Shown here: positions 44,131 through 55,933 of the stretch, piece by piece | Numbering within the stretch: position 1 is the stretch's first letter | Layout: each line of letters begins with the position of its first letter | Origin: Egibacter rhizosphaerae | GTDB taxonomy: Bacteria > Actinomycetota > Nitriliruptoria > Euzebyales > Egibacteraceae | Direction of reading: 5' to 3' | Assembly (NCBI RefSeq): GCF_004322855.1 | Contig: NZ_CP036402.1 | Span: 1,116,001-1,180,000, forward strand | Length of the DNA stretch: 64,000 nucleotides | Notes under the pieces: model-generated | Database searches by the model: none | The model's input: only the letters and a program-made list of their open reading frames with translations | Told to the model about the DNA's origin: nothing | Made by a program: the position numbers and the translations under genes

Positions 44131-45311
44131 TCGATCCTCGCGACCGCACGGTCGGCCAGCTCGACCAGCGCGGCCCGCGCGGGTTCCGGGAGCGCTTGCG
44201 CGGCCTCGTGTGCGCGCTCGTGTTGGGCGGACAGCAAACGCTCCACCGAGCGGAGGGCCCCGGAGTCGACGACGATCTGGCGTGCACGGTCGGCGTCGTC
44301 CTCGCCCAGGTGGTCCTGGCCGAGCGTGGCCTCGAGGGTCGCTCGGTCGGCCTCCCCGGCGAAGGCCAACGCGCGCAAGACGAGCAGCGTCCGCTTGCCC
44401 TCGCGTAGATCCTCCGTCGCGCCCTTGCCCGTCTCCGCGGGATCGCCGAAGAGCCCGAGCACGTCGTCCCGCAGCTGGAAGGCCAGACCCACCGCATCCC
44501 CGTACGAGGTGAGAACGTCGTCGATGGCGGACCCCTCCTCGCCGAGCGCCGCTCCGAGCTGCAGGGGACGCGTCACGGTGTAGCGGCCGGACTTCAGGAG
44601 CGCCACTCGGCGCGCGCGCTCCTCGTCCGCTCCACGGTCGCCGGCGAGCCGCAGGTCGAGGTACTGCCCGGCCATCACCTCGACCCGCAGTTGGGTGAAC
44701 ACTCGCCGGGCGCGCTCGAGCGCGTCGACCGGCACCGCGGCCTCATCGAGGAGGCGGTCGGCCCAGACGAAGGCGAGGTCGCCCGCCAGGATCGCTCCCC
44801 CGACACCGAACCACGCGGGGTCCCCGGCAAGACCCTCGTCGGCGTGGGCCGTCGTCAGCGCGCTGTGCACTGCCGGGCGGCCCCGCCGTTCGTCCGACCG
44901 GTCCATCACATCGTCGTGGATGAGCGCGAACGTGTGCAGCAGCTCGACGGCTCCGGCCGGGTGGAGCACGGCGTGATCGTGGTCAGCACCCGTGGCCCGG
45001 TGACCCCAGTAGACGAACGCGGGACGGAGCCGTTTACCGCCCGCCGCGACGAGCCCTGCGATCTCACGTCCCACGGTGGCCAGCGCCGGGTCGAGCTCGA
45101 CGAGCTCGTCGACCTGCGTGTCGAGGAAGTCGGAGAGCAGGCGATCGATCGGGCCGGACACCGGCGCGAAAGGGTCCACGGAAGGCGTGTCCACGGTCGA
45201 CCGGGAGGCGTGAGCCGACGGTCGTGCTGAACGCCCTCGGCTCACGGGATCCTCGTCGGGAACGGCACGAGACCGCGCCACATCGAGCTCGTCTCGTGTG
45301 GAAGGCCGCAT
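44127..45311 (-). CDS. crtE: Geranylgeranyl diphosphate synthase-like polyprenyl synthetase
   Basis: A 394-residue all-trans polyprenyl diphosphate synthase. GGKRLRP (91-97) and the first aspartate-rich motif DDVMD (133-137, in FALIHDDVMDRSDERRG) are clear, and the second motif is the DDVLGLFGD form common in actinobacterial short-chain synthases. An unusually long N-terminal region of about 60 residues has no domain I recognise. It makes geranylgeranyl diphosphate, the substrate of CrtB, though farnesyl diphosphate could also be made. The ATG at 45311 has GAGGAG 3 bases upstream. It is the first gene of the crtE-crtI-crtB group. The 195-base gap upstream shows no gene. Confidence 0.9.
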   Translation of the reverse strand: MRPSTRDELDVARSRAVPDEDPVSRGRSARPSAHASRSTVDTPSVDPFAPVSGPIDRLLSDFLDTQVDELVELDPALATVGREIAGLVAAGGKRLRPAFVYWGHRATGADHDHAVLHPAGAVELLHTFALIHDDVMDRSDERRGRPAVHSALTTAHADEGLAGDPAWFGVGGAILAGDLAFVWADRLLDEAAVPVDALERARRVFTQLRVEVMAGQYLDLRLAGDRGADEERARRVALLKSGRYTVTRPLQLGAALGEEGSAIDDVLTSYGDAVGLAFQLRDDVLGLFGDPAETGKGATEDLREGKRTLLVLRALAFAGEADRATLEATLGQDHLGEDDADRARQIVVDSGALRSVERLLSAQHERAHEAAQALPEPARAALVELADRAVARIE

Positions 45312-45506
45312 GCACTCCTCGGTCGTCGATCGGGCCGTCCGGCGTTCCACCAGCGTGCACTCCGACGCTGATTCACCCCGGATGCCATAACCATCCCCGC
45401 CGACGAATACGGACTAACGTGAGCCTCAGCACCACTGGAGTGTCCGCGGCCCGACGTCGCGCGGTCTGCCCTCGTCATGCCCGCGAACCGGAACAACCAC
45501 CTCACT

Positions 45507-46979
45507 TCAGTTCGCGAGCCGATCGCGCAGCAACTCGTTCACCCGCTGCGGGTTCGCCTGGCCCTGGCTCGCCTTCATCACCGCTCCGACGAGGGCTCCG
45601 ATCGCCTTGTCGTTGCCCCCTCGGACCTTCTCCGCCGCCTCGGGTTGGCTCGCGATCGCCTCGTCCACCAGCCGCTCGAGCTCGCCCTCGTCGCTCACCT
45701 GCTCGAGGCCGCGCGCCTGCGCCACTTCGCGCGGGGACCCCTCCCCGGCCAACACCCCGTCGAGTGCTGCCCGTGCGAGCTTGGTCGACAGGGTCCCCTC
45801 CTCGACCATCGCGAGCAGCTCGGCGAGCGCGGAGCCCTCGATGGGGGCGTCGGCCGGTTCGATGCCCTGGTCGTGGCACCAGGAGGTGATCTCGTTCGCC
45901 AGCCACTTCGCCGCCGTGGGCGCGTCCGCTCCGGCGGCCGAGGCGTCGTCGAGCACCGAGGCCAGCCCGCTGCCGACGAGCGTGCGGGCCTGCTCCGCCT
46001 CGATCCCGAGGTCGTCGACCAGGCGCCGGCGCTGCGCCGCCGGGAGCTCGGGCAGCCCCACCCGCAGCTCCTCGATCCGGGCCGCGTCGGGCTCCACCGG
46101 CACGAGGTCGGGATCCGGGAAGTAGCGGTAGTCGAACACCTCCTCCTTGGCGCGCAGCGTGCTCGTCGCGCCCGCGTCCTCGTCCCAGTGCCGGGTCTCC
46201 TGCACGACCGGGTCACCGGCCTCGAGCCGCTCGGTGTGCCGCCGGATCTCGTAGTCGACCGCTCGCTGGAGGCTGCGCAGCGAGTTCATGTTCTTGATCT
46301 CGACCCGCGTGCCGTACGCCTGCGTGTCCCGTGGGCGCAGAGACACGTTCGCGTCGCAGCGCATCGACCCTTCCTCGAGCTTCGCGTCGCTGATCCCCAG
46401 GGCGAGCACGATCGCGCGGAGCTCGGCGAGGTAGGCGCGGGCCTGCGCCGCCGAGCGGATGTCGGGCTCGCTCACGATCTCGAGCAGCGGGATGCCGGCG
46501 CGGTTGTAGTCGATGAGCGAGTGGTCGCTGCCGGCGATCCGCCCGGTCCCGCCGACGTGCAGCGACTTGCCGGTGTCCTCCTCCATGTGCACACGCGTGA
46601 TCCCGACCGTCGTCGGCTCGCCGTCGACGTCGACCTCCAGCCGCCCGTCCGAGCAGATCGGCACGTCGTACTGGCTGATCTGGTAGTTCTTCGGCATGTC
46701 GGGATAGAAGTAGTTCTTGCGGTGGAATCGGCTCGACGGGGCGACGTCGCAGTCGAGGGCGAGGCCGAGGCGGACGGCGGCCTCGATCGCGGCCCGGTTG
46801 GGGACCGGCAGGCTGCCCGGCAGGCCCAGGCACACCGGGCAGGTCCGACTGTTCGGCTCGCCGCCGAACTCGGTCGCGCACGCGCAGAACATCTTCGTCG
46901 CGGTGGCGAGCTCGACGTGCACCTCGAGTCCGATGACGGCCTCGTAGCGGGTGGTGACGTCGTCCGGGATCGTCGTCAT
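45507..46979 (-). CDS. gatB: Aspartyl/glutamyl-tRNA amidotransferase subunit B
   Basis: A 490-residue subunit of GatCAB, which amidates Glu-tRNA(Gln) and Asp-tRNA(Asn). It has the N-terminal cradle with YEAVIGLEVHVELATATKMF and the zinc-site CACATEFGGEPNSRTCPVC, followed by LGLPGSLPVPNRAAIEAAVR, NYFYPDMPKNYQISQYDVPI, HSLIDYNRAGIPLLEIVSEP, and the C-terminal helical and YqeY-like domains ending in KASQGQANPQRVNELLRDRL. The zinc cysteines are intact. The ATG at 46979 follows GAAGAGGAG. It is the last gene of the gatC-gatA-gatB group, 28 bases after gatA. Confidence 0.97.
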   Translation of the reverse strand: MTTIPDDVTTRYEAVIGLEVHVELATATKMFCACATEFGGEPNSRTCPVCLGLPGSLPVPNRAAIEAAVRLGLALDCDVAPSSRFHRKNYFYPDMPKNYQISQYDVPICSDGRLEVDVDGEPTTVGITRVHMEEDTGKSLHVGGTGRIAGSDHSLIDYNRAGIPLLEIVSEPDIRSAAQARAYLAELRAIVLALGISDAKLEEGSMRCDANVSLRPRDTQAYGTRVEIKNMNSLRSLQRAVDYEIRRHTERLEAGDPVVQETRHWDEDAGATSTLRAKEEVFDYRYFPDPDLVPVEPDAARIEELRVGLPELPAAQRRRLVDDLGIEAEQARTLVGSGLASVLDDASAAGADAPTAAKWLANEITSWCHDQGIEPADAPIEGSALAELLAMVEEGTLSTKLARAALDGVLAGEGSPREVAQARGLEQVSDEGELERLVDEAIASQPEAAEKVRGGNDKAIGALVGAVMKASQGQANPQRVNELLRDRLAN

Positions 46980-47007
46980 CGGGTGGCTCCTCTTCGATTC
47001 GGACGCG

Positions 47008-48498
47008 TCAGGACGCCGCGACCGCGGCGTCGACGGCTGCCGGGGCGGCCTCGAAGCCCATGTCGGCCTCGAGGGCGGCCGCGGCCTGGAACAGCACCGG
47101 CTCGCCGAGGTGCGGCGCCATGATCTGCAGCCCCACGGGCAGCCCGTCGGCGTCGTGGCCCACCGGCAGCGACAGGGCGGGTGTCCCCGCCAGGTTGGAG
47201 GGCACCGCGAAGACGTCGTTGAGGTACATCGCCAGCGGATCGTCCACCTTGTCGCCGATCCCGAAGGCCGTGGACGGGGTCGCCGGGCTCACGAGCACGT
47301 CGCAGTCGGCGTACGCCGTGGCGAGGTCGCGCTGGACGAGGGTACGCACCTTCTGGGCCTGCAGGTAGTACGCGTCGTAGTAGCCAGCCGACAGCGCATA
47401 TGTCCCGATCATGATGCGGCGCTTGACCTCGGGACCGAAGCCCTCCGCGCGGGTGCGCGCCATCATCTCCTCGGCGGTCGGGCCGTCGACGCGGAGCCCG
47501 TAGCGGACACCGTCGAAGCGCGACAGGTTCGAGGACGCCTCGCTGGGCGCGATCAGATAGTAGGCGGGCAGCGCCCGGTCGGCGTGCGGCAGCGCGACGT
47601 CGACGACCTCGGCACCCAGCGCCTCGAACCGCTCGATCGCCTCGGCGCAGCGTGCACGGACGCCGGCGTCGACCCCGTCCCCGTCGAGGAAGGACCGCAC
47701 CACTCCGACGCGCAACCCGGCGACCCCCCGATCCAAGCGGTCGGCCACCGTCGGCGGGGCCTCGTGGATCGAGGTGGCGTCCCGGGGGTCGTGGCCGGCG
47801 ATCGCCTCGTACAGCCGGGCGGCGTCGCCGACGGTGCGTGCCAGCGGGCCCACCTGATCGAGCGAGGAGCCGAACGCGACCAATCCGTAGCGGGAGACGA
47901 GGCCGTACGTCGGCTTCATCCCCACGATCCCGCAGAAGGCGGCGGGCTGCCGGATGGAGCCCCCGGTGTCGGTTCCGATCCCGAGGGTGGCCTGGAAGGC
48001 CCCCACGGCCGCGGCGCTTCCGCCCGAGGACCCCCCCGGGACCAGATCGAGACCCCAGGGATTGCGCGTGGGCCCGAAGGCGGAGTTCTCCGTGGACGAG
48101 CCCATCGCGAACTCGTCCATGTTCGTCTTGCCGAGCACGATCGCGTCCGCGGCGCGCAACCGCTCCACGACGGTCGCGTCGTACGGCGGCGTCCAGCCCT
48201 CGAGCATCCGCGACCCGCAGGTCGTCGGGGTCCCGCGCGTGGCCAGTATGTCCTTGAGCGCGAGCGGAACGCCCGCCAGCGGGCCGAGCGGTCGGCCCTC
48301 CTCGCGTCGCCGGTCGATGTCCACGGCGTGCGCGAGTGCGTCCTCACCCGTCACCCGCAGGAACGCTCCGAGCGCGCCGTCGGTGGCATCGATCCGGGCG
48401 AGGTGCGCGCGCGTCGCGGCCTCGGCGGTCTGCCTGCCGTCCGCGTACGCGGCCAGCAACGACGCGGCGTCCAGTCGGGTCGGGTCGCTCGAGGCCAC
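47008..48498 (-). CDS. gatA: Aspartyl/glutamyl-tRNA amidotransferase subunit A
   Basis: A 496-residue amidase-signature protein that releases ammonia from glutamine for the tRNA amidation. The triad is visible as Lys82 in [12 protein letters not shown], cis-Ser157 in [14 protein letters not shown] and nucleophile Ser181 in [14 protein letters not shown]. The rest ([20 protein letters not shown], then [15 protein letters not shown]) is typical of GatA rather than other amidases. The GTG start at 48498 directly follows the gatC stop, so it is translationally coupled, and gatB follows. Mycobacteria carry pfkA between gatA and gatB; that gene is absent here. Confidence 0.96.
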   Translation of the reverse strand: MASSDPTRLDAASLLAAYADGRQTAEAATRAHLARIDATDGALGAFLRVTGEDALAHAVDIDRRREEGRPLGPLAGVPLALKDILATRGTPTTCGSRMLEGWTPPYDATVVERLRAADAIVLGKTNMDEFAMGSSTENSAFGPTRNPWGLDLVPGGSSGGSAAAVGAFQATLGIGTDTGGSIRQPAAFCGIVGMKPTYGLVSRYGLVAFGSSLDQVGPLARTVGDAARLYEAIAGHDPRDATSIHEAPPTVADRLDRGVAGLRVGVVRSFLDGDGVDAGVRARCAEAIERFEALGAEVVDVALPHADRALPAYYLIAPSEASSNLSRFDGVRYGLRVDGPTAEEMMARTRAEGFGPEVKRRIMIGTYALSAGYYDAYYLQAQKVRTLVQRDLATAYADCDVLVSPATPSTAFGIGDKVDDPLAMYLNDVFAVPSNLAGTPALSLPVGHDADGLPVGLQIMAPHLGEPVLFQAAAALEADMGFEAAPAAVDAAVAAS

Positions 48499-48810
48499 CT
48501 ACGCCTCCTCACCGTCGGGGGCCTCCCCCAGGATCCGGGGGACGCGGAAACGCTGTTGCTCGGCCCGGGGGGCCTGCGACAGGACGGCCTCCCGGTCGAG
48601 CGAGGGGCGGGGGTCGTCGGCCCGGTCGACGTTCACCAGCGGATACGGGTGGCTGGTCGGGGGCACGTCCTCCGCGGCGACCTCACCCACCTGTTCGGCG
48701 TACGCCAGGATGTCGGACAGCTGCCCGCGCAGCTGGTCCCGCTCGGATGTCGACAGCGCGACCCGCGCCAGTCGCGCGACGTGCTGCACTTCCTCGTCGG
48801 ACAGCGCCAC
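48499..48810 (-). CDS. gatC: Aspartyl/glutamyl-tRNA amidotransferase subunit C
   Basis: A 103-residue subunit that stabilises the GatA-GatB complex. It matches GatC in length and sequence: LSDEEVQHVARLARVALSTS at the start, LSDILAYAEQVGEVAAEDVP in the middle, and the C-terminal LDREAVLSQAPRAEQQRFRV PRIL pattern ending in a short acidic tail. The GTG at 48810 has GGGAGGG upstream at about 5 bases; upstream in-frame sequence is not GatC-like. It is the first gene of gatC-gatA-gatB and its stop is followed immediately by the gatA start. ligA ends 147 bases upstream, in the same direction. Confidence 0.93.
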   Translation of the reverse strand: MALSDEEVQHVARLARVALSTSERDQLRGQLSDILAYAEQVGEVAAEDVPPTSHPYPLVNVDRADDPRPSLDREAVLSQAPRAEQQRFRVPRILGEAPDGEEA

Positions 48811-48957
48811 CAGGGTCCCTCCCGGGCATCGGAGTACGGGCGTGCGGATCGCCCCCGAGGGTAGTGCCCCGGCCATCGGCGAGGCGAGCCGGAGCCCCCC
48901 CGCAGCCGCGGCACGAGAGGTCGGTGCGCCTCGGTGCGGCCGCACGTTGCCGTGGGA

Positions 48958-51138
<2,181 letters not shown>

Positions 51139-51250
51139 TTACGCTCCCTCTCATGGCATCGCCTGGCGGCACCGCGTCCGCGCGCCCGGCCACGGGCGTT
51201 TCCCGAGGGCGCGAGCCGCACACGAGTACCGACCGCGAGAGAGGCACCGC

Positions 51251-52516
51251 ATGACACGCTCATCGCCTGCGACCCGGCGCGTCGTCCCGTTGGTCCTCGC
51301 CGGCGGGCTGCTCACGCTCTCGGCGTGCACCGCGCTCGCGCAGGACGAGATGGACGTCGACGTCCGGCTCGACGAGATCGCCGAGGACGTCGCCGAGCTC
51401 CGCGACCTGGAGCTCGACGAACCGCTCGAGGGCGAAGTGCTCGACGACGACGCGTTCGTCGAGGTCATGCGCGAGATCACCGAGGAGCGCGAGGGGACGA
51501 GCCAGGCCGGGGCCGCCAGCGAGGACGTCCTGATCTCCCTGCGCCACCTCGCACCGGACGAGCCGCTCCGGGAGGACGAGGAGGAGTGGATCGATGTCGT
51601 GGGCGGGGTGTACGCCCCCGAGCGGGAGACGTTCTACGTCCGCGACCCCGAGGGCGAGTTCACCGGGCTCGAGGAGGTCACGGCCGCTCATGAGATCCAG
51701 CACGCGCTCCAGGACCGCGCGGTCGGGCTCGACCGCCTGATCGAGTTCCAGCAGGGCCTCGACACGGAAGCCTTCCTCGGGCTCAACGCGGTGGTGGAGG
51801 GCGACGCGGTGGCCGTGCAGGAGGCGTGGTCGCAGGAGCACCAGGATCCGGATGACCGGGCCGAGTACCTGCGCGGAGGGCAAGAGCTCAGCGACGAGGA
51901 GCAACAGGCCCTCGAGGCGCTGCCGGGTTACGTGGCCGACCAGCTGCAGTTCACCTACGTCGAGGGCGCGGAGTTCGTCGACGCCCTCCGCGAGGAAGGG
52001 GGCTGGGAGGCCGTCGACGGGGCGCTCGCGGACCCGCCCGCCACCAGCGCCGAGATCTTCCACCCCGACCGCTACCTCGGGGGGTTCGAGCCGAGCGACG
52101 TGACGGTCGCGGGCGAGCCCGGCGACGGATGGGACGAGCAACTGCGCCTGCCCTTCGGGGCGTTCGACCAGTTCGTGCTGCTCGGCCACGCCGACCGCTT
52201 CCGGGCGGCCGGGACGACGAGCGCGTGGCGCGGCGGCGAGCTGGTGTCGTGGACCGACGGGGATCAGCAGGCGCTCGGCATCCGCGTGGCCGTCGACGAG
52301 GAGGACGAGGCCGCGGAGGACGTCTGCGAGCTCATGAGCGAGTGGTACGTCGCGGCCGCCGACGGGGGCCCCGTGGACCGGCCGGAGCGGGACGGGCGAC
52401 TGCTCGAGGCCGGCGACGGCCGCGGGGACGTGCTGGCGGTGGCCTGTGACGGCGACGACGTCCGCGCGGGCCTCGGCCCCGATCCCGACACCGCGACGGG
52501 TATCGCCGAGCCGTAG
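51251..52516 (+). CDS. Lipoprotein with zinc metallopeptidase-like HEXXH motif
   Basis: A 421-residue secreted lipoprotein. The signal peptide ends in a lipobox LTLSAC with lipidated Cys26, so the protein is anchored outside the membrane. The mature protein is very acidic. HEIQH at 147-151 (in TAAHEIQHALQDRAVGL) is a zinc-binding HEXXH, and a downstream Glu near 183 in LNAVVEGDAVAVQEAWSQEH could be the third ligand, as in gluzincins. A C-terminal domain of about 180 residues is unassigned. I do not know the substrate. The ATG at 51251 follows GAGAGG. Being divergent from ligA and on the same side as mnmA's end, it appears to be its own transcription unit. Confidence 0.75.
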   Translation: MTRSSPATRRVVPLVLAGGLLTLSACTALAQDEMDVDVRLDEIAEDVAELRDLELDEPLEGEVLDDDAFVEVMREITEEREGTSQAGAASEDVLISLRHLAPDEPLREDEEEWIDVVGGVYAPERETFYVRDPEGEFTGLEEVTAAHEIQHALQDRAVGLDRLIEFQQGLDTEAFLGLNAVVEGDAVAVQEAWSQEHQDPDDRAEYLRGGQELSDEEQQALEALPGYVADQLQFTYVEGAEFVDALREEGGWEAVDGALADPPATSAEIFHPDRYLGGFEPSDVTVAGEPGDGWDEQLRLPFGAFDQFVLLGHADRFRAAGTTSAWRGGELVSWTDGDQQALGIRVAVDEEDEAAEDVCELMSEWYVAAADGGPVDRPERDGRLLEAGDGRGDVLAVACDGDDVRAGLGPDPDTATGIAEP

Positions 52517-52539
52517 GAGTCGCCCCGGCGCGTCGCCGG

Positions 52540-53640
52540 TCAGGACGGCAATGCGGGCGCGGGTAGCTCCGCGTGGGTGCCGGTGATGGTCGCGCCGCCG
52601 AGCACCTCGTCCCCCCGGTACAGCACCACGGCCTGACCTGGGGCCACCCCGTCGGGAACCTCGTCGGGGAAGCGGATCCGCAAACCACCGTCGGCGTCGA
52701 GCTCCGCGACGCACGCCAGCGGCTGGCCGCGATACCGGACCTGGGCGCCCAGCCGAGCCGATGCGAGCTCCGCGGGGCTCGGTGCCTCCCCCGCGACCCA
52801 GGAGACCTGCTCGGCGTCGATCACCGGCGCGGCGAGGTGCTCACGCGGGCCCACGTGGACGGTGTCCCCGTCGATCGCGGTGACGTAGTGGGGCTCGCCC
52901 AGCCCCGAGATCCCGAGGCCCCGCCGCTGACCGATCGTGAAGCGGTACGCCCCGTCGTGTCGGCCCAGCTCGGTGCCGTCGGGCCCGATGATCGGTCCCG
53001 AGCGGTCGCCCAGCCGGGGGCGGAGGAACCCCGCGAGGTCACCCGACGGGATGAAGCAGATGTCGTGGCTGTCGGGCTTGGAGGCCGTCACGAGGCCTCG
53101 CTCGGCCGCCATCGCGCGCAGATCGTCCTTCGTGTGCTCGCCGGCCGGCCAGAACGTGCGCCCGAGCTGGGCCTGCGTCGCCATGTAGAGGACGTAGGTC
53201 TGGTCCTTGCCCCGGTCCGCGGCGCGGCGCACCACGTAGCGGCCACCCTCGTGACGCAAGCGCACGTGGTGGCCGGTCGCGAGCGCGTCGAACCCGACGG
53301 CGGTGGCCCGCTCGAGCAGCGCGGTGTACTTCACCCGCTCGTTGCAGCGGATGCACGGGTTCGGCGTGCGACCGGAGGCGTACTCGGCGACGAAGTCCTC
53401 GACGACGCGCTCCTGGAACGCCGCCGACAGATCCCACACGTAGAAGTCGATGCCGAGCAGGTCCGCCACGCGCCGGGCGTCCCGCGCGTCGTCGAGCGTG
53501 CAGCAGCCCTTGCCGGGCAGCCCCGAGGGGGTGTCGGCCAGCTTGAGGTGCACGCCGGTCACGTTGTGGCCGGCGTCCTGGAGCAGTGCGGCGGTCATCG
53601 ACGAGTCGACGCCACCGCTCATCGCCACGAGCACGCGCAT
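52540..53640 (-). CDS. mnmA: tRNA-specific 2-thiouridylase
   Basis: A 366-residue enzyme that thiolates uridine 34 of tRNA Lys, Glu and Gln. The ATP PP-loop is MSGGVDSSM near residue 7, the catalytic cysteines are in [20 protein letters not shown] and [20 protein letters not shown], and [20 protein letters not shown] is the tRNA contact loop. The C-terminal beta-barrel ends in [18 protein letters not shown]. The sulfur donor is a cysteine desulfurase, and one lies 600 bases away in the same direction. The ATG at 53640 has no Shine-Dalgarno sequence; TACCGT 7 bases upstream suggests a leaderless mRNA. A GTG at 53661 is an alternative start. Confidence 0.96.
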   Translation of the reverse strand: MRVLVAMSGGVDSSMTAALLQDAGHNVTGVHLKLADTPSGLPGKGCCTLDDARDARRVADLLGIDFYVWDLSAAFQERVVEDFVAEYASGRTPNPCIRCNERVKYTALLERATAVGFDALATGHHVRLRHEGGRYVVRRAADRGKDQTYVLYMATQAQLGRTFWPAGEHTKDDLRAMAAERGLVTASKPDSHDICFIPSGDLAGFLRPRLGDRSGPIIGPDGTELGRHDGAYRFTIGQRRGLGISGLGEPHYVTAIDGDTVHVGPREHLAAPVIDAEQVSWVAGEAPSPAELASARLGAQVRYRGQPLACVAELDADGGLRIRFPDEVPDGVAPGQAVVLYRGDEVLGGATITGTHAELPAPALPS

Positions 53641-53647
53641 GCCGCCC

Positions 53648-53653
53648 ACGGTA
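53648..53653 (-). promoter_or_regulatory. Candidate -10 element of mnmA (leaderless)
   Basis: On the minus strand TACCGT is followed by 7 bases and the mnmA ATG. No -35 element is clear. The spacing matches the other leaderless candidates in the window within one base. Confidence 0.35.
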
Positions 53654-53725
53654 TCGGGCACCGCGGTCCCTCGACTCCCCCGGCGGGGCGGCCAACGTCC
53701 GGCACGAGTGCGACCATGGGGGTCG

Positions 53726-54115
53726 ATGAAACCATTGGAGACGCCCCAGGAGACCTTCTACGAGCGGGTCGGAGGCGAGCCGACGTTCCGCGCGATCGTC
53801 GACCGCTTCTACGCGGGCGTGCCCGACGACCCGGTCCTCGCCCCGCTTTATCCCTCCGACGACCTCGAGGGTGCGCGGGAGCGGCTCACGCTGTTCCTGA
53901 TGCAGTACTGGGGCGGGCCACGGACCTACGACGAATGGCGCGGGCATCCCAGGCTGCGTATGCGGCACGCCCCGTTCGCGATCGGGGAGGCCGAGCGCGA
54001 CGCCTGGCTCGCCCGCATGCGCGCCGCCATGGACGAGGTGGGCCTCGACCCCGAGCACGACGCGGTGTTGTGGGAGTACCTCACGATGGCCGCGGAGGCG
54101 ATGCGAAACCGCTGA
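53726..54115 (+). CDS. glbO: Group II truncated hemoglobin
   Basis: A 129-residue single-domain globin of the truncated group II (trHbO) type. The proximal haem ligand is His81 (F8) in [18 protein letters not shown], the distal-pocket Tyr is Tyr29 (B10) in [18 protein letters not shown], and Trp94 is the conserved G8 Trp that marks groups II and III. The [20 protein letters not shown] segment is typical for trHbO. These proteins bind oxygen and related ligands and are thought to assist peroxidase or NO chemistry. The ATG at 53726 has GGGGG upstream. It is divergent from mnmA and ends before a strong palindromic hairpin. Confidence 0.92.
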   Translation: MKPLETPQETFYERVGGEPTFRAIVDRFYAGVPDDPVLAPLYPSDDLEGARERLTLFLMQYWGGPRTYDEWRGHPRLRMRHAPFAIGEAERDAWLARMRAAMDEVGLDPEHDAVLWEYLTMAAEAMRNR

Positions 54116-54217
54116 CCCGCTGGACGGTCCGGCCGACCTCCGGTGGCTCGGTCCACCGTGGCCCCGGCCTCGTTGCAAGCGCCGAATCACGGTGAGGACA
54201 CCGTAGAACACGACCCG

Positions 54218-54235
54218 GCCCGCTCACGAGCGGGC
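54218..54235. terminator. Hairpin between globin and cysteine desulfurase genes
   Basis: GCCCGCTC and GAGCGGGC form a perfect 8-bp stem with a 2-base central AC, five bases after the stop of the convergent cysteine desulfurase gene. It can terminate transcription from both sides; no T-run is seen. Confidence 0.55.
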
Positions 54236-54239
54236 GGTG

Positions 54240-55403
54240 TCAGACGTAGCCCCCGCCGCCGCCGCGGAGCCGCTCGATCGCGTCACGAGTGCGCGTGAGC
54301 GCGGCCTCCACGTCGTCGCTTGTGGTGGTGGCCCCGGCGGTGAGGCGCACGTGGGCCGCGTCCGCGCGGGCGCCGATGGCCTCGAGCACGTGGCTGGCGG
54401 CGGCCGCACCGGACTGGCACGCGGAGCCCGCCGACACCGCGACGCCGGCCTGATCCAGCGCGAAGAGGAGCGCCTCGCCGTCACAGCCCTCGACGGCCAC
54501 GTTCGCGTTGTGGGGCAGCCGGCGGTCGGGGCAGCCGTTGAGCGTCACGCCGTCGAGGCTCGTCAACCCCTCCCGCAGGCGTCGGCCGAGGCTCGCGAGG
54601 CGTGGGACCTCGTCGTCCATCCGCTTGCCCGCCGCCGCGGTGGCCGCGCCGCAGCCCACGATCCCCGCGACGTTGAGCGTGCCCGAGCGCACGCCGCGTT
54701 CCTGGCCACCGCCGAGCAGCACCGGGTCCGCCGGCACGTCGCGGCGCAGCACGAGCACGCCGACGCCCTGAGGACCCCCGAACTTGTGGGCGCTCAGGCT
54801 CAGCGCGGCCAACCCCCATCCCTCGACATCGAGGGGCATCCGCCCGAAGGCCTGGACCGCGTCGGTGTGCAGGGGGACGCCCCGCTCGGCGAGGGCGGGT
54901 CCGAGCGTCTCGAGCGGCTGAATCGTCCCGAGCTCGTTATTCGCGGCCATGACCGACACGAGGACGGTGTCCCCGCGCACGTGAGCGAGGAGCCGATCGG
55001 GGTCGACGACGCCGTCGGGCTCGGGCGCCACCACGTCGAGGTCGAAGCCCTCGCGCTGGGCGAGCCAGCGAGCGGGGTCGAGCACCGCGTGGTGCTCGAT
55101 CGCCGTGGTCACCAGGTGCGCGCCGCGTCCGGCGTGGCGCGCGGCCCGGGCGATCCCCAGCACGGCCTGGTTGTCGGCCTCGGTGCCGCCGGAGGTGAAC
55201 AGGACGTCGAGGGCTGGGACGCCCAACGCCCCCGCCACCCGGTCGCGGGCGGCCTCGACCGCCGCGCGGGCCTGCCGTCCGACCCCGTGCGTCGACGAGG
55301 CGTTCGCCGCGTGACCGGCGGGACCCTCCACCAGGTGGGGGCGCATCGCGTCGAGCGCCTCGGACGAGAGCGGGGTCGTGGCGGCGTGGTCGAGATAGAT
55401 CAC
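54240..55403 (-). CDS. iscS: Cysteine desulfurase
   Basis: A 387-residue PLP enzyme that takes sulfur from cysteine. The start has IYLDHAATTPL, His104 lies in TTAIEHHAVLDP, the PLP lysine is Lys207 in LSLSAHKFGGPQGVGVLVL, and the catalytic cysteine is in VAVSAGSACQSGAAAASHVL, in the loop typical of IscS/NifS group I enzymes. In mycobacteria the corresponding gene is next to mnmA, as here (about 600 bases away with the globin between), so it may provide sulfur for tRNA thiolation. The GTG start at 55403 overlaps the GNAT stop by 4 bases. A GAGGATC site precedes it. Confidence 0.92.
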   Translation of the reverse strand: MIYLDHAATTPLSSEALDAMRPHLVEGPAGHAANASSTHGVGRQARAAVEAARDRVAGALGVPALDVLFTSGGTEADNQAVLGIARAARHAGRGAHLVTTAIEHHAVLDPARWLAQREGFDLDVVAPEPDGVVDPDRLLAHVRGDTVLVSVMAANNELGTIQPLETLGPALAERGVPLHTDAVQAFGRMPLDVEGWGLAALSLSAHKFGGPQGVGVLVLRRDVPADPVLLGGGQERGVRSGTLNVAGIVGCGAATAAAGKRMDDEVPRLASLGRRLREGLTSLDGVTLNGCPDRRLPHNANVAVEGCDGEALLFALDQAGVAVSAGSACQSGAAAASHVLEAIGARADAAHVRLTAGATTTSDDVEAALTRTRDAIERLRGGGGGYV

Positions 55404-55906
55404 GAGCTGATCCTCGAGTCGAGGTCGGTGCGGTAGCCGAGCAGCTTCACCGTGCGCTCGGGTTCCCAGTCGAGCTCGGGGGCGCGCTCGAACCCCAGCT
55501 TCTCGTACAGACGGTGCGCGGCGTGCATCCAGTCGGTGGTGTGCAGGACGAACCGCGCCCAACCCTCGTCGCGAGCGCGCGCGAGCGACCACCGCACGAG
55601 CGCCTCGGCGACGCCCCGGCGGCGGATCGCCGGGTCGACCGCGAGGAAGCGGATCCCGGCCGCGCGGGGATCGTCCCACTCGGCGAAGTGCCCCGGCCCC
55701 GGGATGTAGGTGACGGTCCCGAGCAAGGTTCCGCCCTCCTCGGCCACGATCACCTCGCAGGCCTCGGCGCGCGCGGCCACGTCACGGAGCACCCCGGCGT
55801 AGTCGCCGAGCGGCTCGCCGAGTGTCGCGTACGCCGCGACGGTCAGCTCACCGACGGCGTCGTGCTCGTTGGGGGCCACCGGGCGGATCCGCATCGCGGC
55901 AAGCAT
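55400..55906 (-). CDS. GNAT family N-acetyltransferase
   Basis: A 168-residue acetyltransferase. The acetyl-CoA-binding signature is IRRRGVAEALVRWSLARA, followed by HTTDWMHAAHRLYEKLGFER near the end, typical for family members that acetylate small molecules. The substrate is unknown. It precedes and overlaps the cysteine desulfurase gene by 4 bases; the mycobacterial locus also has a GNAT gene next to the etf genes. The ATG at 55906 has no clear ribosome site; an in-frame ATG at 55894 is an alternative start. Confidence 0.85.
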   Translation of the reverse strand: MLAAMRIRPVAPNEHDAVGELTVAAYATLGEPLGDYAGVLRDVAARAEACEVIVAEEGGTLLGTVTYIPGPGHFAEWDDPRAAGIRFLAVDPAIRRRGVAEALVRWSLARARDEGWARFVLHTTDWMHAAHRLYEKLGFERAPELDWEPERTVKLLGYRTDLDSRISS

Positions 55907-55933
55907 GACACGGCCGGCGGTCCCGCGTCGGGC

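Noticed and set aside
45477-47123. Long plus-strand frame opposite gatB and gatA
   Set aside because: It lies over conserved GatB with its zinc site; composition is that of a reverse-complement shadow and it has no recognisable motif.
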